From: an uncultured Bacteroidales bacterium
GTDB lineage: Bacteria; Bacteroidota; Bacteroidia; Bacteroidales; UBA932
Reading direction: 5' to 3'
DNA length: 64,000 nucleotides
Assembly: GCA_905233345.1 (NCBI GenBank)
Contig: CAJODQ010000001.1
Span: forward strand, 1 to 64,000
In this document: positions 9,232-17,636 of the stretch, one piece after another
How the letters are laid out: each line of letters opens with the position of its first letter
Numbering within the stretch: the first letter of the stretch is position 1
Translations under genes and position numbers: made by a program
Notes under the pieces: generated by a model
What the model saw: the letters and a program-made list of their open reading frames with translations, nothing else
Told to the model about the DNA's origin: nothing
Database searches by the model: none

Positions 9232-10369
9232 ATATCTTGATAATTTTGTCGATCATTTCTCGTGCAGTAAACAGGGTCTCGAAGCGCTCCATGGCGCCGG
9301 CCGAGAACTGGAGATAAATATCGGGGTCGTCGCAGATCTGCGCAATGGCCGCTGCGAGGCCTTGGTAGTCGTGCGGACGCACGTTGAGACCAGACATGCC
9401 GTTTTCGTTGACCCACGACACGCCGGAATGGGGAATCAGCGTCGCCACGATCGGCTTGCCGCACGACATGGCTTCGATCTGCACCACGCCAAAGGCTTCG
9501 GTGCGCCGGTCCGAACTCAGGACAAACACGTCGCAGGCGCCGAACCAGTTCGGCACGTCCCAAGTTTCCAGATAGCCCAGCAGGCGGACCTTTTCCTGCA
9601 GGCCGTTTTCGTAGATTTGCTGCTGCAGCGCATCTTTCAGCGGTCCATACCCGCCGATCAGCACCCGGTAGTCGTCGCTGAGATACTTCGCTGCCTCCAC
9701 CAGGGTTGCGAAATCCTTATACGGCACCAGGCGGCCCAGGGCGAAGACCAGTTTTTTGCCGGGCATCGATGCGCGGATTTCTTCGACCGCGCGATAGTCA
9801 TAGACGACCGGGACGATGCCGATGGGCACGCATACGACTTTGCGCTGGGCGCGCTGCAGGTCGCGGGACTCGCGCAGATACACCGGCGAAGTGCCGATGA
9901 TCCGTTCGGCGCGATGGATCAGCCAGGCCTGCAGCGGCTGGTAGAAGAACAGCAGCATCTTCTGGCTGAGGATGTCGCTGTGCCAATGCAGGATCACACG
10001 ACCTTTGTAGCCGCTCAGGAAAAGCGCGAGCGCCGCCATCGGGTCGGGATGGTGGACATGGATGATGTCATATTCGGCAGCATGCTTCCGCAACCAGCTT
10101 ACCATTGGTTTCGAAAGCATCGTCTTGGCTTTTTTGGAGCTGGCGGGCACACAGATCACGCGGTTTTCAGGGCCGAATTCGATGACCCGCCCCGTCTCCG
10201 TCTCCCGGCAGAATGTCTGATGCTCGGGGTCCACGGGATCCGTCTTCATATAGGCGCACAGCATGTCACAGGGGATGCCGCGCTCGGCGAGACCCCAGGT
10301 CAGATCCCACATGACCTTCTCCACACCGCCCCGGATCGGATAGAATTTACCGAGTTGCAAGATTTTCAT
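9215..10369 (-). CDS. GT4-family glycosyltransferase
   Basis: A 384-aa GT-B glycosyltransferase. The start MKILQLGKFYPIRGGVEKV at 10369 was chosen over the longer frame because it is the canonical GT4 N-terminus with the glycine-rich acceptor loop. HWHSDI, FALGRLVPYKDF and the donor-site RRTEAFGVVQIEAM (EX7E) motif are visible. It acts in the cytoplasm on the lipid-linked repeat unit; the sugar is unknown. It overlaps wza by 17 bp and the preceding GT4 gene by 23 bp, so it belongs to the coupled EPS operon. Confidence 0.88.
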   Translation of the reverse strand: MKILQLGKFYPIRGGVEKVMWDLTWGLAERGIPCDMLCAYMKTDPVDPEHQTFCRETETGRVIEFGPENRVICVPASSKKAKTMLSKPMVSWLRKHAAEYDIIHVHHPDPMAALALFLSGYKGRVILHWHSDILSQKMLLFFYQPLQAWLIHRAERIIGTSPVYLRESRDLQRAQRKVVCVPIGIVPVVYDYRAVEEIRASMPGKKLVFALGRLVPYKDFATLVEAAKYLSDDYRVLIGGYGPLKDALQQQIYENGLQEKVRLLGYLETWDVPNWFGACDVFVLSSDRRTEAFGVVQIEAMSCGKPIVATLIPHSGVSWVNENGMSGLNVRPHDYQGLAAAIAQICDDPDIYLQFSAGAMERFETLFTAREMIDKIIKIYENKM

Positions 10370-11567
10370 AGAGTCGGATATAATGCTGGTAACAGTCTTC
10401 TTTCCGGAAATGGGCCAAAGCCCAGGCACGGCAGCGGGCTGCCGTCGCGGCCCGGTCGGCTGCGGCGAGTTCCCGCACCCGCGCAAGCATGGCGTCCACG
10501 TCGCCTTGTTCCACCACGAAACCGGTTCCGTCGGTCACCGATTCCACGCTGCCGCCGGTCCGGTAGGTCACCACGGGCGTGCCGCAGGCGATGGCTTCTA
10601 GGTTGACCGTCGGATAGTTGTCCTGCCAGGTCGGGTTCACGAACACCGTCGAGCGGGCGTAGAGCGACGCCAGGCGGCCGATGTTCTCGGTCCGCTCGAT
10701 CAACTGCACGCCGGCCGGAAGGTTCCGGCGCTGTTCCTCGGTGGTCCGTCCCACCAGCACGAGTTTCTCGTCGGGCCGGAGCAGGGCGGCCATTTTCATC
10801 AGGTCGCTCCAGCCCTTTTCTGCGTGCCAGATGCTGGCCACGCCCAAAATCTGCGTCCCTTCGGGAGCCGCCTCGCCTTCCGCCGCTTCGGGCCGGAAGG
10901 TCTCCAGGTCGATGCCGTTGTGGATCACCTGGAAGTGCTTGTCCGCCAGAATCGAAGAAGCCATCTCCTGCCGGATCCAGTCGGACACCGGGACGATGGT
11001 CAGATTCTGGAGGGCGCCGAAAGCCCGCTGCTTGTCGCGCAGGTTGCGGGCGGAACGGTCGAAAAGCCAGCTCGCCGGGAAGGCGTGCTGCTGCGGGCAA
11101 TGGCCGCAGCCCGACTGCCATTTGTTGCAGTGGGCGGCGGAATAATAGTAGCAATGTCCCGTATAGAGCCAGCAGTCGTGGATGGTCCAGACCACCGGTT
11201 TTCCGCTTTCCTTCAGATATTTGAACAGCAGTGGATAGTTCAGGAAATAGCCGTGTATGTTGTGGATGTGGATCACGTCGGGATCGATCTCCCGGATGCG
11301 GCGGATGAAGGCTTTCGTGCCCCGCTTCGAGGCCAGCCCGTGCGCGTCGAAGAGCCGGGTGGCTGCCGCATGGACGGCCAGGTCGAGTTTGTCTCCCACC
11401 GGCACCAGTTGCGAACTGTGCGCCGGCAGGCCGTCGCGGGCACCGCTGTAGGCCACATAGCTTTCCCAGCCGGAAGCCAGAGCCAGCTCGCCGATTTCCT
11501 TCATGATGCGCCCGGTCGAGGTGTTGAGCCGAACCACGGGATTGATCTGCAGAAGTTTCTTCGTCAT
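10347..11567 (-). CDS. GT4-family glycosyltransferase with Cys-rich WcaC-like segment
   Basis: A 406-aa GT-B enzyme. The start MTKKLLQINPVVRLNTSTGR at 11567 gives a 4-bp ATGA overlap with the preceding gene. The segment WTIHDCWLYTGHCYYY followed by QSGCGHCPQ is typical of the WcaC/colanic-acid-like branch of GT4, where clustered cysteines may bind metal. The C-terminal donor site reads NPTWQDNYPTVNLEAIACGTP. The longer upstream frame lacks family similarity and was dropped. Donor and acceptor sugars cannot be told. Confidence 0.87.
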   Translation of the reverse strand: MTKKLLQINPVVRLNTSTGRIMKEIGELALASGWESYVAYSGARDGLPAHSSQLVPVGDKLDLAVHAAATRLFDAHGLASKRGTKAFIRRIREIDPDVIHIHNIHGYFLNYPLLFKYLKESGKPVVWTIHDCWLYTGHCYYYSAAHCNKWQSGCGHCPQQHAFPASWLFDRSARNLRDKQRAFGALQNLTIVPVSDWIRQEMASSILADKHFQVIHNGIDLETFRPEAAEGEAAPEGTQILGVASIWHAEKGWSDLMKMAALLRPDEKLVLVGRTTEEQRRNLPAGVQLIERTENIGRLASLYARSTVFVNPTWQDNYPTVNLEAIACGTPVVTYRTGGSVESVTDGTGFVVEQGDVDAMLARVRELAAADRAATAARCRAWALAHFRKEDCYQHYIRLYENLATR

Positions 11568-12697
11568 GCCAACAAATCCTGGAAACAGGCCTCCCATTGG
11601 GCCATGACGGCCGCCTCTGAATAGGTTTGTGCAATTTGTTTCGCGCCGGCTGACATACGCGCCAGCAGCGCCGGGTCTTCCATCACCCGCTGCATGGCGG
11701 CTGCCAGCGCCGGGATATCGCCTTCCTTCACCAGCAGGCCGTTTTCTTCGGGACGGATGATGTCGCGCGGGCCGCAAAGGAAATCGAAGGTGACCGCCGG
11801 CAGGCCGATGGCCATGGCCTCAATCATCACCATCGGGAAGCCCTCGTAGTGTGAACTCATGACCAGGAAATCGCTGGCCGCGTATTCTGCGAAAATCTGG
11901 TTGGTAGGCTTGTTGACCGCAGCCGAGGCGCTGATGCCGAGACGTTCGATCTGCTGTTTCAGGGCATCTTCCCATTCTCCCTGGCCGAAGATGTCCAGGC
12001 GCCATTCCTTCCGCAGGGCCTCGGGCAGCAGTGCCCAGGCGGCCAGCAGCCGGTCGAAGCCTTTCTGGTAATCGAGCCGGCCCACAGCGATCACGCGCTT
12101 GTGACCGGGCGCATGCTGCACCTGCGGGATCTCCAGCGCGGCATTGGGAATCACCTGCAGGTTGGGCAGCGTGCCCCAGTTCTCCGCATCTTCCCGGGTC
12201 AGGACCACGAAACGGTCGAAGCGACGGACGAGCTTTTCGTCCTGCCGCGTCCGCCACTTGTCCGCCAGGCCCAGCAGCCCGGAGCGGTGGTATTGCAGGC
12301 GGAAATATTTGTTGAAATGCAGCTCCAGCACTTTCTTGCTGCCATCCCGGATCTCCGGAATGAACGATGATTCCGAAGGGAAGAGCGACACCACGATGTC
12401 GGCTTTCTCGCGCAGCAGCAACTCCGTCAGTTTCTTTTGGTGCTGTTTCCGCCGGCGCAGGTAGCCCAGCGTCTTGGCGACGGGGTTCTTCCCCTTGTCG
12501 TCCTTGTAATTGATACCCAGGTCGATCATCCGCACTTCCGGCGGAAAGTCGTAGAACGGGGGGCGTCCGTGCTGGTCGGTAGTCACAAGCAACAATTCAC
12601 AGTCTCCGCGCCGAGCCCACCAGCGGAGTTTGTTGAGCAGCACGCGCTCCATCCCGCCGGGATTGTAGACATCCGCCATGCAGTAGACCAGTTTCAT
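11564..12697 (-). CDS. GT4-family glycosyltransferase
   Basis: A 377-aa GT-B enzyme starting MKLVYCMADVYNPGGMERV at 12697, which gives a 4-bp overlap with the Wzy-like gene. The acceptor loop NPGGMERVL, IAVGRLDYQKGFDRLL and the donor-site SSHYEGFPMVMIEAMAIGLP followed by TFDFLCGPRDII are characteristic of amylovoran/GalNAc-type GT4 enzymes in capsule loci. Cytoplasmic, acting during repeat-unit assembly. The final four bases overlap the next GT4 gene. Confidence 0.88.
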   Translation of the reverse strand: MKLVYCMADVYNPGGMERVLLNKLRWWARRGDCELLLVTTDQHGRPPFYDFPPEVRMIDLGINYKDDKGKNPVAKTLGYLRRRKQHQKKLTELLLREKADIVVSLFPSESSFIPEIRDGSKKVLELHFNKYFRLQYHRSGLLGLADKWRTRQDEKLVRRFDRFVVLTREDAENWGTLPNLQVIPNAALEIPQVQHAPGHKRVIAVGRLDYQKGFDRLLAAWALLPEALRKEWRLDIFGQGEWEDALKQQIERLGISASAAVNKPTNQIFAEYAASDFLVMSSHYEGFPMVMIEAMAIGLPAVTFDFLCGPRDIIRPEENGLLVKEGDIPALAAAMQRVMEDPALLARMSAGAKQIAQTYSEAAVMAQWEACFQDLLA

Positions 12698-13971
12698 GGG
12701 ATCATGATTTTTGAATCGCCGATCAGCACTTCCTCCATCTCGTCCGAGGCAATGCAGAAGAGCAGCGCGTCGATGTAGAAGATGTCGGTCGCCACCTTGG
12801 CCCAGATGATAAAGGTCAATGCCACCAACATCAGGGAGCAGATCTGGAAATTCCGGAATTTTCGGTTCAGAGACAGATGGCAGTAGATAAAATAGCCGGA
12901 GAAGATGAGCAGGCCGATGACGCCGCAATAAAACACGAAATTGCAGTATCCGATATCCGTGCCATTAATATAGTCAGCGAATGTTCCCCGCCCGATCAGC
13001 CAGGTCCGGAAGTCTTCGGGCCAGATCCACATGGTCTTCGTCAGCACATCTGTGGAATGGGTCCGGAATTGTCCCGTCTCCACCCAGTTGAAGAAGGCCT
13101 CGAAACCGAAGCGGAAGTAATCGCGGAACGCTGCGCTCTTGTTGTAGATCACAATCGTCACGAGGGCAATCACGCCGACAATAATCATGAAACGATAGAA
13201 TATCTGAATCATCTTGACGGTCATGAAACCGCCCTTGCGCAATTTGACCAGCGAGAAAAACATATAGGCCAATCCCAGGGATGCGCCCACCAGCGTAGTT
13301 CGCGAGATGACGGCCCCGAAAATCATGATGATACTGAAACTGACCAGGTGCGTGATCAGGGCCGGGCGATTCGCGCGAAGTTTCTCATTGGCGGCCACCT
13401 GATGTGCCAGCAGCACCAGCACGGTGGAGAAACGGATGCCGGCCGGGTCGAGGGCGGCACCGATGCCATACAGGCGATGTCCCCGCTTGTAGAAATCCTG
13501 TCCCTGGGCCATGAAGCTGTCCACGAAGTTCTCCATGAAAGTGAAGTTGTCGATCAGCACCGCCAGGGCGCACTGGACCACACAGACCATGGACAGGTAG
13601 TGGGTCAGGAGCGACAGGCTCACTTCGCCATGCCCGAGGCGCAGCGCCGCATAGACACCGTAAGCGCCCGTCATCCAGGTCAGGTAAGAGACGATATAGC
13701 TCGCATAGGTGTAGTCGGTGGTATTGGCGGCAAACACGCAGAACAGGCACCACACAGAAAAGATAGTGGCGATCAACGCCGAGACAATGGTATGCTTCGA
13801 CAGCATGAGGCCATGGTTCCGGATGCTGTCGTAGGCAAAGGCCGCAATGCCGAACACGGCCACGAGCATCTTGGAGTTGATGCTGTGGGGCAGGAAGGTG
13901 AAGGAGATGGGGAACAGATAGAAACTCACCACCACCAGCAATACCGCGCCTTTCATGAATCGTGCAAGCAT
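12694..13971 (-). CDS. Wzy-like O-antigen/EPS polymerase (multi-pass membrane protein)
   Basis: A 425-aa protein of about ten hydrophobic segments with a large central loop containing GHRLYGIGAALDPAGIRFS, the pattern of Wzy-type polymerases that join flipped repeat units in the periplasm. Wzy proteins diverge strongly, so the call rests on topology, the loop with scattered Arg residues, and position among Wzx, glycosyltransferases and Wza/Wzc. No other polymerase candidate is present. It abuts the GT2 gene and overlaps the following GT4 gene by 4 bp. Confidence 0.78.
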   Translation of the reverse strand: MLARFMKGAVLLVVVSFYLFPISFTFLPHSINSKMLVAVFGIAAFAYDSIRNHGLMLSKHTIVSALIATIFSVWCLFCVFAANTTDYTYASYIVSYLTWMTGAYGVYAALRLGHGEVSLSLLTHYLSMVCVVQCALAVLIDNFTFMENFVDSFMAQGQDFYKRGHRLYGIGAALDPAGIRFSTVLVLLAHQVAANEKLRANRPALITHLVSFSIIMIFGAVISRTTLVGASLGLAYMFFSLVKLRKGGFMTVKMIQIFYRFMIIVGVIALVTIVIYNKSAAFRDYFRFGFEAFFNWVETGQFRTHSTDVLTKTMWIWPEDFRTWLIGRGTFADYINGTDIGYCNFVFYCGVIGLLIFSGYFIYCHLSLNRKFRNFQICSLMLVALTFIIWAKVATDIFYIDALLFCIASDEMEEVLIGDSKIMIP

Positions 13972-14949
13972 TTAACGATACAGGATACCGTAGACCACCT
14001 TGTGGATCAAAAAGTAGTAAAGCCGCACGCCCACCCAGTTGCGCCGGGCCGCCAGGCCCTGCAGAATGCGGGTGTGCCGCGGCAAGTCCGCCCCTTCCGT
14101 GGCGTGGACGTTGGTTTCAGGAAACCAGTTGTACCAGGTTTCATAGTCTTCCTTGTCGGCGGAGATCAGCAGCGGCCGTTTCAGGTAGAGCTTGAGTTCC
14201 GTCATGGCCTGCGGAGCTTCCTGCCGGAAAGCGGATTCCGCAAAATCGCGCTCCACTTCCGCCAGGTTGGTTTCAATCTGCGCCCGCTTGGCCGGGGCAA
14301 AACTCCGGCTGATGGACGCGCTATTGTCGGTATTCCAGCGATAGAGGGCCTTGTGCAGCTGCACCACCCGCTCCGCCTGCATGAAAGCGCGCAGCATGAA
14401 CTGCATATCCTCGCCCAGGTCCGCCCCGTCGACGAAACGGATGTGATGCCGCTCAACCAGGTCGCGGCGGACCAGGAACAGCCAGAGGTTCCAGCGGGAT
14501 GCGCCGCCCGTGAGCCCGCGGAATGCCTCGAGGGGCGTCGCGAAATCGGCCTGCCGCATATAGCGGGCATCTTTCGTCAGTCCGCGGAGCCAGTCCCAGC
14601 CCACGATGTCAACGCCGCCCGCCGCATCGGCTGCTGCGACGGCCTCCGCCAGCATCTCGGGCGCCAGCAGGTCGTCCGCGTCGGCAAAGGCCAGGTATTC
14701 GCCCTGCGCCACGTCCAGCGCGCGGTTGCGCGCCGCCGCGGCACCGCCGTTGCGTTCCTGCCGGATGAGCCGGCCGTTCACGCCGCTCTCCGCGCAGAAC
14801 TGCTCCAGCAGCTCCAGCGATCCGTCCCCTCCGGCATCGTCCACAAAGATCACCTCAAAATCGCGGAAGGTCTGCTGGCGGATGCTCTCCAAGGTCGCCG
14901 GAAGGGTCTTCACGGCATGATAGACGGGAATGATCAGGCTGACTTTCAT
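13972..14949 (-). CDS. GT2-family glycosyltransferase
   Basis: A 325-aa GT-A enzyme starting MKVSLIIPVYHAVKTLPATL, with FEVIFVDDAGGDGS and the DXD-type YLAFADADDLLAPEM nucleotide-sugar/metal site. The C-terminus has amphipathic segments that may lie on the membrane. It adds one sugar to the growing lipid-linked unit; specificity is unknown. It is immediately followed by the Wzy-like gene without spacer and overlaps the upstream GT14 gene by 4 bp. Confidence 0.9.
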   Translation of the reverse strand: MKVSLIIPVYHAVKTLPATLESIRQQTFRDFEVIFVDDAGGDGSLELLEQFCAESGVNGRLIRQERNGGAAAARNRALDVAQGEYLAFADADDLLAPEMLAEAVAAADAAGGVDIVGWDWLRGLTKDARYMRQADFATPLEAFRGLTGGASRWNLWLFLVRRDLVERHHIRFVDGADLGEDMQFMLRAFMQAERVVQLHKALYRWNTDNSASISRSFAPAKRAQIETNLAEVERDFAESAFRQEAPQAMTELKLYLKRPLLISADKEDYETWYNWFPETNVHATEGADLPRHTRILQGLAARRNWVGVRLYYFLIHKVVYGILYR

Positions 14950-15800
14950 GATTTTGACAGGGCAGCAATCCGCTCGATGAAGGCCGGATCCTGGCTATTG
15001 AATTTCCGGGCAAACAGGGCGCCGCTGGCGATCAGCTGGTCGTAATCCGCCGCCGTCCAGTCGTAGAGCTCGTCGTTGCGCCAGCCGATGCAGCGCAGGT
15101 TGCCCTTTTCTTCGGATTGCAGGTCATAGAGCTTCTCCCGGAAAGGAGAATTCCAGACGAGCGTCTGCACGAAACATTCATCCGGGACAAAAGTATGGGT
15201 AAACGTCTTTTCGGCCCAGTTGCGCTGTTCGAGCAGGTAGCGGACCAGCGCATCGGTGATGCTGACCCACTGCGCGCCTTTCCGGAATTCGACGGCCCGG
15301 TTCCGCTTGATTCCCGCCAGTTCCTGCACCCGCAGGAAGATGGCACGGACGGCGCTGTAGCCGTTTCGTTTCCGACTGAAGTGGCGCGGGAATAGATGCC
15401 AGCGCTGCATGCGCCGCACCAGGTCGGGCGTCATCTCCAGATAAAGATATCCCACGAACTCCTTTCCCTGGTTCGCTTCAAAGAAGGCATGGATCGCATC
15501 CTGGCTGCGAAGCGGCAGGTCGACCCCGGAGAGCAGATGATAATAGTCGTAGGCGCCCCGGGAAGCCGCCGCCTCCAGCAGGGCGTACTCCGCCTCCACC
15601 ATCGAATAATCCCCCCAGCGGATATCCACGCGACGGTCCAGCAGGACCAAGCCCGCCCGTTCGGCATGCAGCGCGGGCAGCTGCGCCACCTTCCGGTCGA
15701 TATGCACAAAAATGTCGTTGCGCGCATCGTCCAAGCAGCCGATCAGCGTCTGGAGAAGCCCGAACTCGGTATGGGCCAGGATCAGGTAAGCGTGTTTCAT
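14946..15800 (-). CDS. GT14 (core-2/I-branching-like) glycosyltransferase, copy 2
   Basis: A 284-aa protein of the core-2/I-branching beta-1,6-N-acetylglucosaminyltransferase family, beginning MKHAYLILAHTEFGLLQTLI. FVHIDRKV, VDIRWGDYSMVEAEYALL and YYHLLSGVDLPL are the family hallmarks. It overlaps both neighbours by 4 bp. Its N-terminal half closely parallels the next gene upstream, indicating tandem duplication with divergence. Members in EPS loci add GlcNAc or xylose branches, so two copies suggest a branched repeat unit. Confidence 0.9.
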   Translation of the reverse strand: MKHAYLILAHTEFGLLQTLIGCLDDARNDIFVHIDRKVAQLPALHAERAGLVLLDRRVDIRWGDYSMVEAEYALLEAAASRGAYDYYHLLSGVDLPLRSQDAIHAFFEANQGKEFVGYLYLEMTPDLVRRMQRWHLFPRHFSRKRNGYSAVRAIFLRVQELAGIKRNRAVEFRKGAQWVSITDALVRYLLEQRNWAEKTFTHTFVPDECFVQTLVWNSPFREKLYDLQSEEKGNLRCIGWRNDELYDWTAADYDQLIASGALFARKFNSQDPAFIERIAALSKS

Positions 15801-16600
15801 GCCGTGAATTTACGGGCCCAGAGGTATCCTTTTTCCATCAGTGCCACCCGCTCGGAAAGCGGGAAGCTGCGAGGTGTATCTTTCTGGAATTCCACATAGA
15901 GCAGCTGCTGGCAATCGAATACCGGGTAGGCCGATCCGTTCCGCCGCAATTCCGAAACGGCGAAATACTCATCGCCACAGAAGCTCCATCTGTATTTGTT
16001 CAAGATCTCCGCCCGGTGTGCCAGCAGATAGCGGCAAGCCGCCTCCGACAGGCTGAGCCAGTTGTCCGTCTTGACGAAAGTCTCATTTTTCAAATGCCTG
16101 ATTCCCAGGACTTTCTGCGCTTTGATCACCCCCTGCCAGGTGCGCTGGCACAGGCGACGGCGCCAGGGCTTTCCGAACTTGTAGTGCCCCAACGGGAAAT
16201 GATAGCGCCGCAGCTTGAAATCCGCATCGGCAGCATCTTCCGGCCAAAAGCGGGCCACCGATTCTTCGGGACGCGCGTCGTAGAAACGCAGAAGTTCGTC
16301 GACCGAACGAAGCGGCAGGTGTGTGCCCGACAGGATGTGATAATGGCTGTAGGGGCCCTTCGCCTGGGCTGCTTCCAGCAGGGCCAGCTCGGCCGCGATC
16401 TGCGAAACGCTCCCCCAGCGCACATCCACCCGATTGTCCAGTATGAACAGACGGCCTTTCTCCACGGAAATCGCCGGCAGCTTCTGCAGTTTGGCGTCGT
16501 AGTGGAGGAAAAAGTCACTCCGCCCGTCATCCAGCAGGGAAACCAGCTGCTGCAGGACTTCAAACTCGTTGTGCGCCATGATGAGCCAGGCGTGCTTCAT
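15797..16600 (-). CDS. GT14 (core-2/I-branching-like) glycosyltransferase, copy 1
   Basis: A 267-aa paralogue of the following gene, starting MKHAWLIMAHNEFEVLQQLV. FLHYDAKLQKL, VDVRWGSVSQIAAELALL and YHILSGTHLPLRS match the family, and SFCGDEYFAVSEL lies toward the C-terminus. It is separated from the Stealth gene stop by only 3 bp and overlaps the second GT14 by 4 bp. Predicted cytoplasmic or peripheral; donor and linkage not determinable. Confidence 0.9.
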   Translation of the reverse strand: MKHAWLIMAHNEFEVLQQLVSLLDDGRSDFFLHYDAKLQKLPAISVEKGRLFILDNRVDVRWGSVSQIAAELALLEAAQAKGPYSHYHILSGTHLPLRSVDELLRFYDARPEESVARFWPEDAADADFKLRRYHFPLGHYKFGKPWRRRLCQRTWQGVIKAQKVLGIRHLKNETFVKTDNWLSLSEAACRYLLAHRAEILNKYRWSFCGDEYFAVSELRRNGSAYPVFDCQQLLYVEFQKDTPRSFPLSERVALMEKGYLWARKFTA

Positions 16601-16603
16601 GCC

Positions 16604-17635
16604 CTATAATTCAAACTGGGATTTTTCAGGTAAAATGGCTTCCAGCGCCTGCTGAATGTCCGCGAAGCATTTCTCCGGATCGTCGTTGGCCGCACTGTCG
16701 TTCAGGCAAATCTGCGGAACGCGCTGTTCCCGGATGACGGAACAGATCTCGTCCAGATTTCCCTTCGAAATATTGTAGTGGCTCCCGCGCGAATAAGGTC
16801 TTTCCGGATGGAAACGCCCCGCCGCCTGGTTCCAGGCGCAGAGCAGCCACTGATTGACCTGCTCTCGTGTACGGAAAGGCTGGCATGAGACTTCCATTAA
16901 GGCCGGACAAGCCGCCCAAACCTCCTCAAAAGTGGATTTCAGATGCGCGCAGGCCAGGTGTTCATACCCGCGGACGCTGAGGGTCCGGTTGATCTTGTGA
17001 CACAGCCTGTTCTTCAAGGCGTTCCGGGCACCCAGTTTCCGGACATCGAACCATTTGTCGCCATTGCGGCCGATCGCATCATACAGCTGGAAATGATCGT
17101 TGACCACCACGTAATTCTTAAAACAGACAAAGCTCCAGTCGTTGTCGCCGAAATAGTCGCAGGGGGTCAGATCGGCAGGAAGGCACGGCGCGCCATCTAC
17201 AAAGAAATACTCCGGTGCGACCGGTCGGATCAAAAGCATGTCGTCATCAAAGAAAACGAAATGCTCCGACAAACCCGGAATCCGGTGAAAATTCAACTCG
17301 ATGGGCCGGGCATTGAACGTAGGCAGATACTGCGCCGGAATATAATCTTCATGGTTGACCAGGACCAGTTTCGGATGCTTTTCGTTGAGCCAGGCTGGTT
17401 TCTGGCCGCAGGTAACGAAATAGACCTTGTTAACCCAGGGCGCGAATTTCTCTACCGCACGGAACCAGTAGGGCAGGATGCCCATGTCACGATAACGGCA
17501 GTCGCCGTTGGCGTCCTCTTCTTCTTCCCCGGACGGCTCGATGCCCATGAACTGGTTCCAGGCAACGCGCTTGCCGGCTCGCCACTTCGGATCGGTATCA
17601 TCTACCCAGGGAAGCACAAAATCAATGGTTTCCAT
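16604..17635 (-). CDS. Stealth-family sugar-phosphate transferase
   Basis: A 343-aa Stealth protein. The start METIDFVLPWVDDTDPKW at 17635 lies 1 bp after the flippase stop and places the conserved CR1 block at the N-terminus; the longer frame was rejected. CR2 is clear: LPTFNARPIELNFHRIPGLS, then FVFFDDDMLLIRPV. CR3/CR4-like HLACAHLKSTFEEVWAACP follows. Stealth proteins transfer hexose-1-phosphate between sugars, so the polymer probably contains phosphodiester links. Cytoplasmic. Confidence 0.9.
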   Translation of the reverse strand: METIDFVLPWVDDTDPKWRAGKRVAWNQFMGIEPSGEEEEDANGDCRYRDMGILPYWFRAVEKFAPWVNKVYFVTCGQKPAWLNEKHPKLVLVNHEDYIPAQYLPTFNARPIELNFHRIPGLSEHFVFFDDDMLLIRPVAPEYFFVDGAPCLPADLTPCDYFGDNDWSFVCFKNYVVVNDHFQLYDAIGRNGDKWFDVRKLGARNALKNRLCHKINRTLSVRGYEHLACAHLKSTFEEVWAACPALMEVSCQPFRTREQVNQWLLCAWNQAAGRFHPERPYSRGSHYNISKGNLDEICSVIREQRVPQICLNDSAANDDPEKCFADIQQALEAILPEKSQFEL

Positions 17636-17636
17636 A

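Noticed and set aside
12877..15045. A 722-codon open frame opposite Wzy-like and GT2 genes
   Set aside because: Antisense shadow of GC-rich genes; no signal, no motif.
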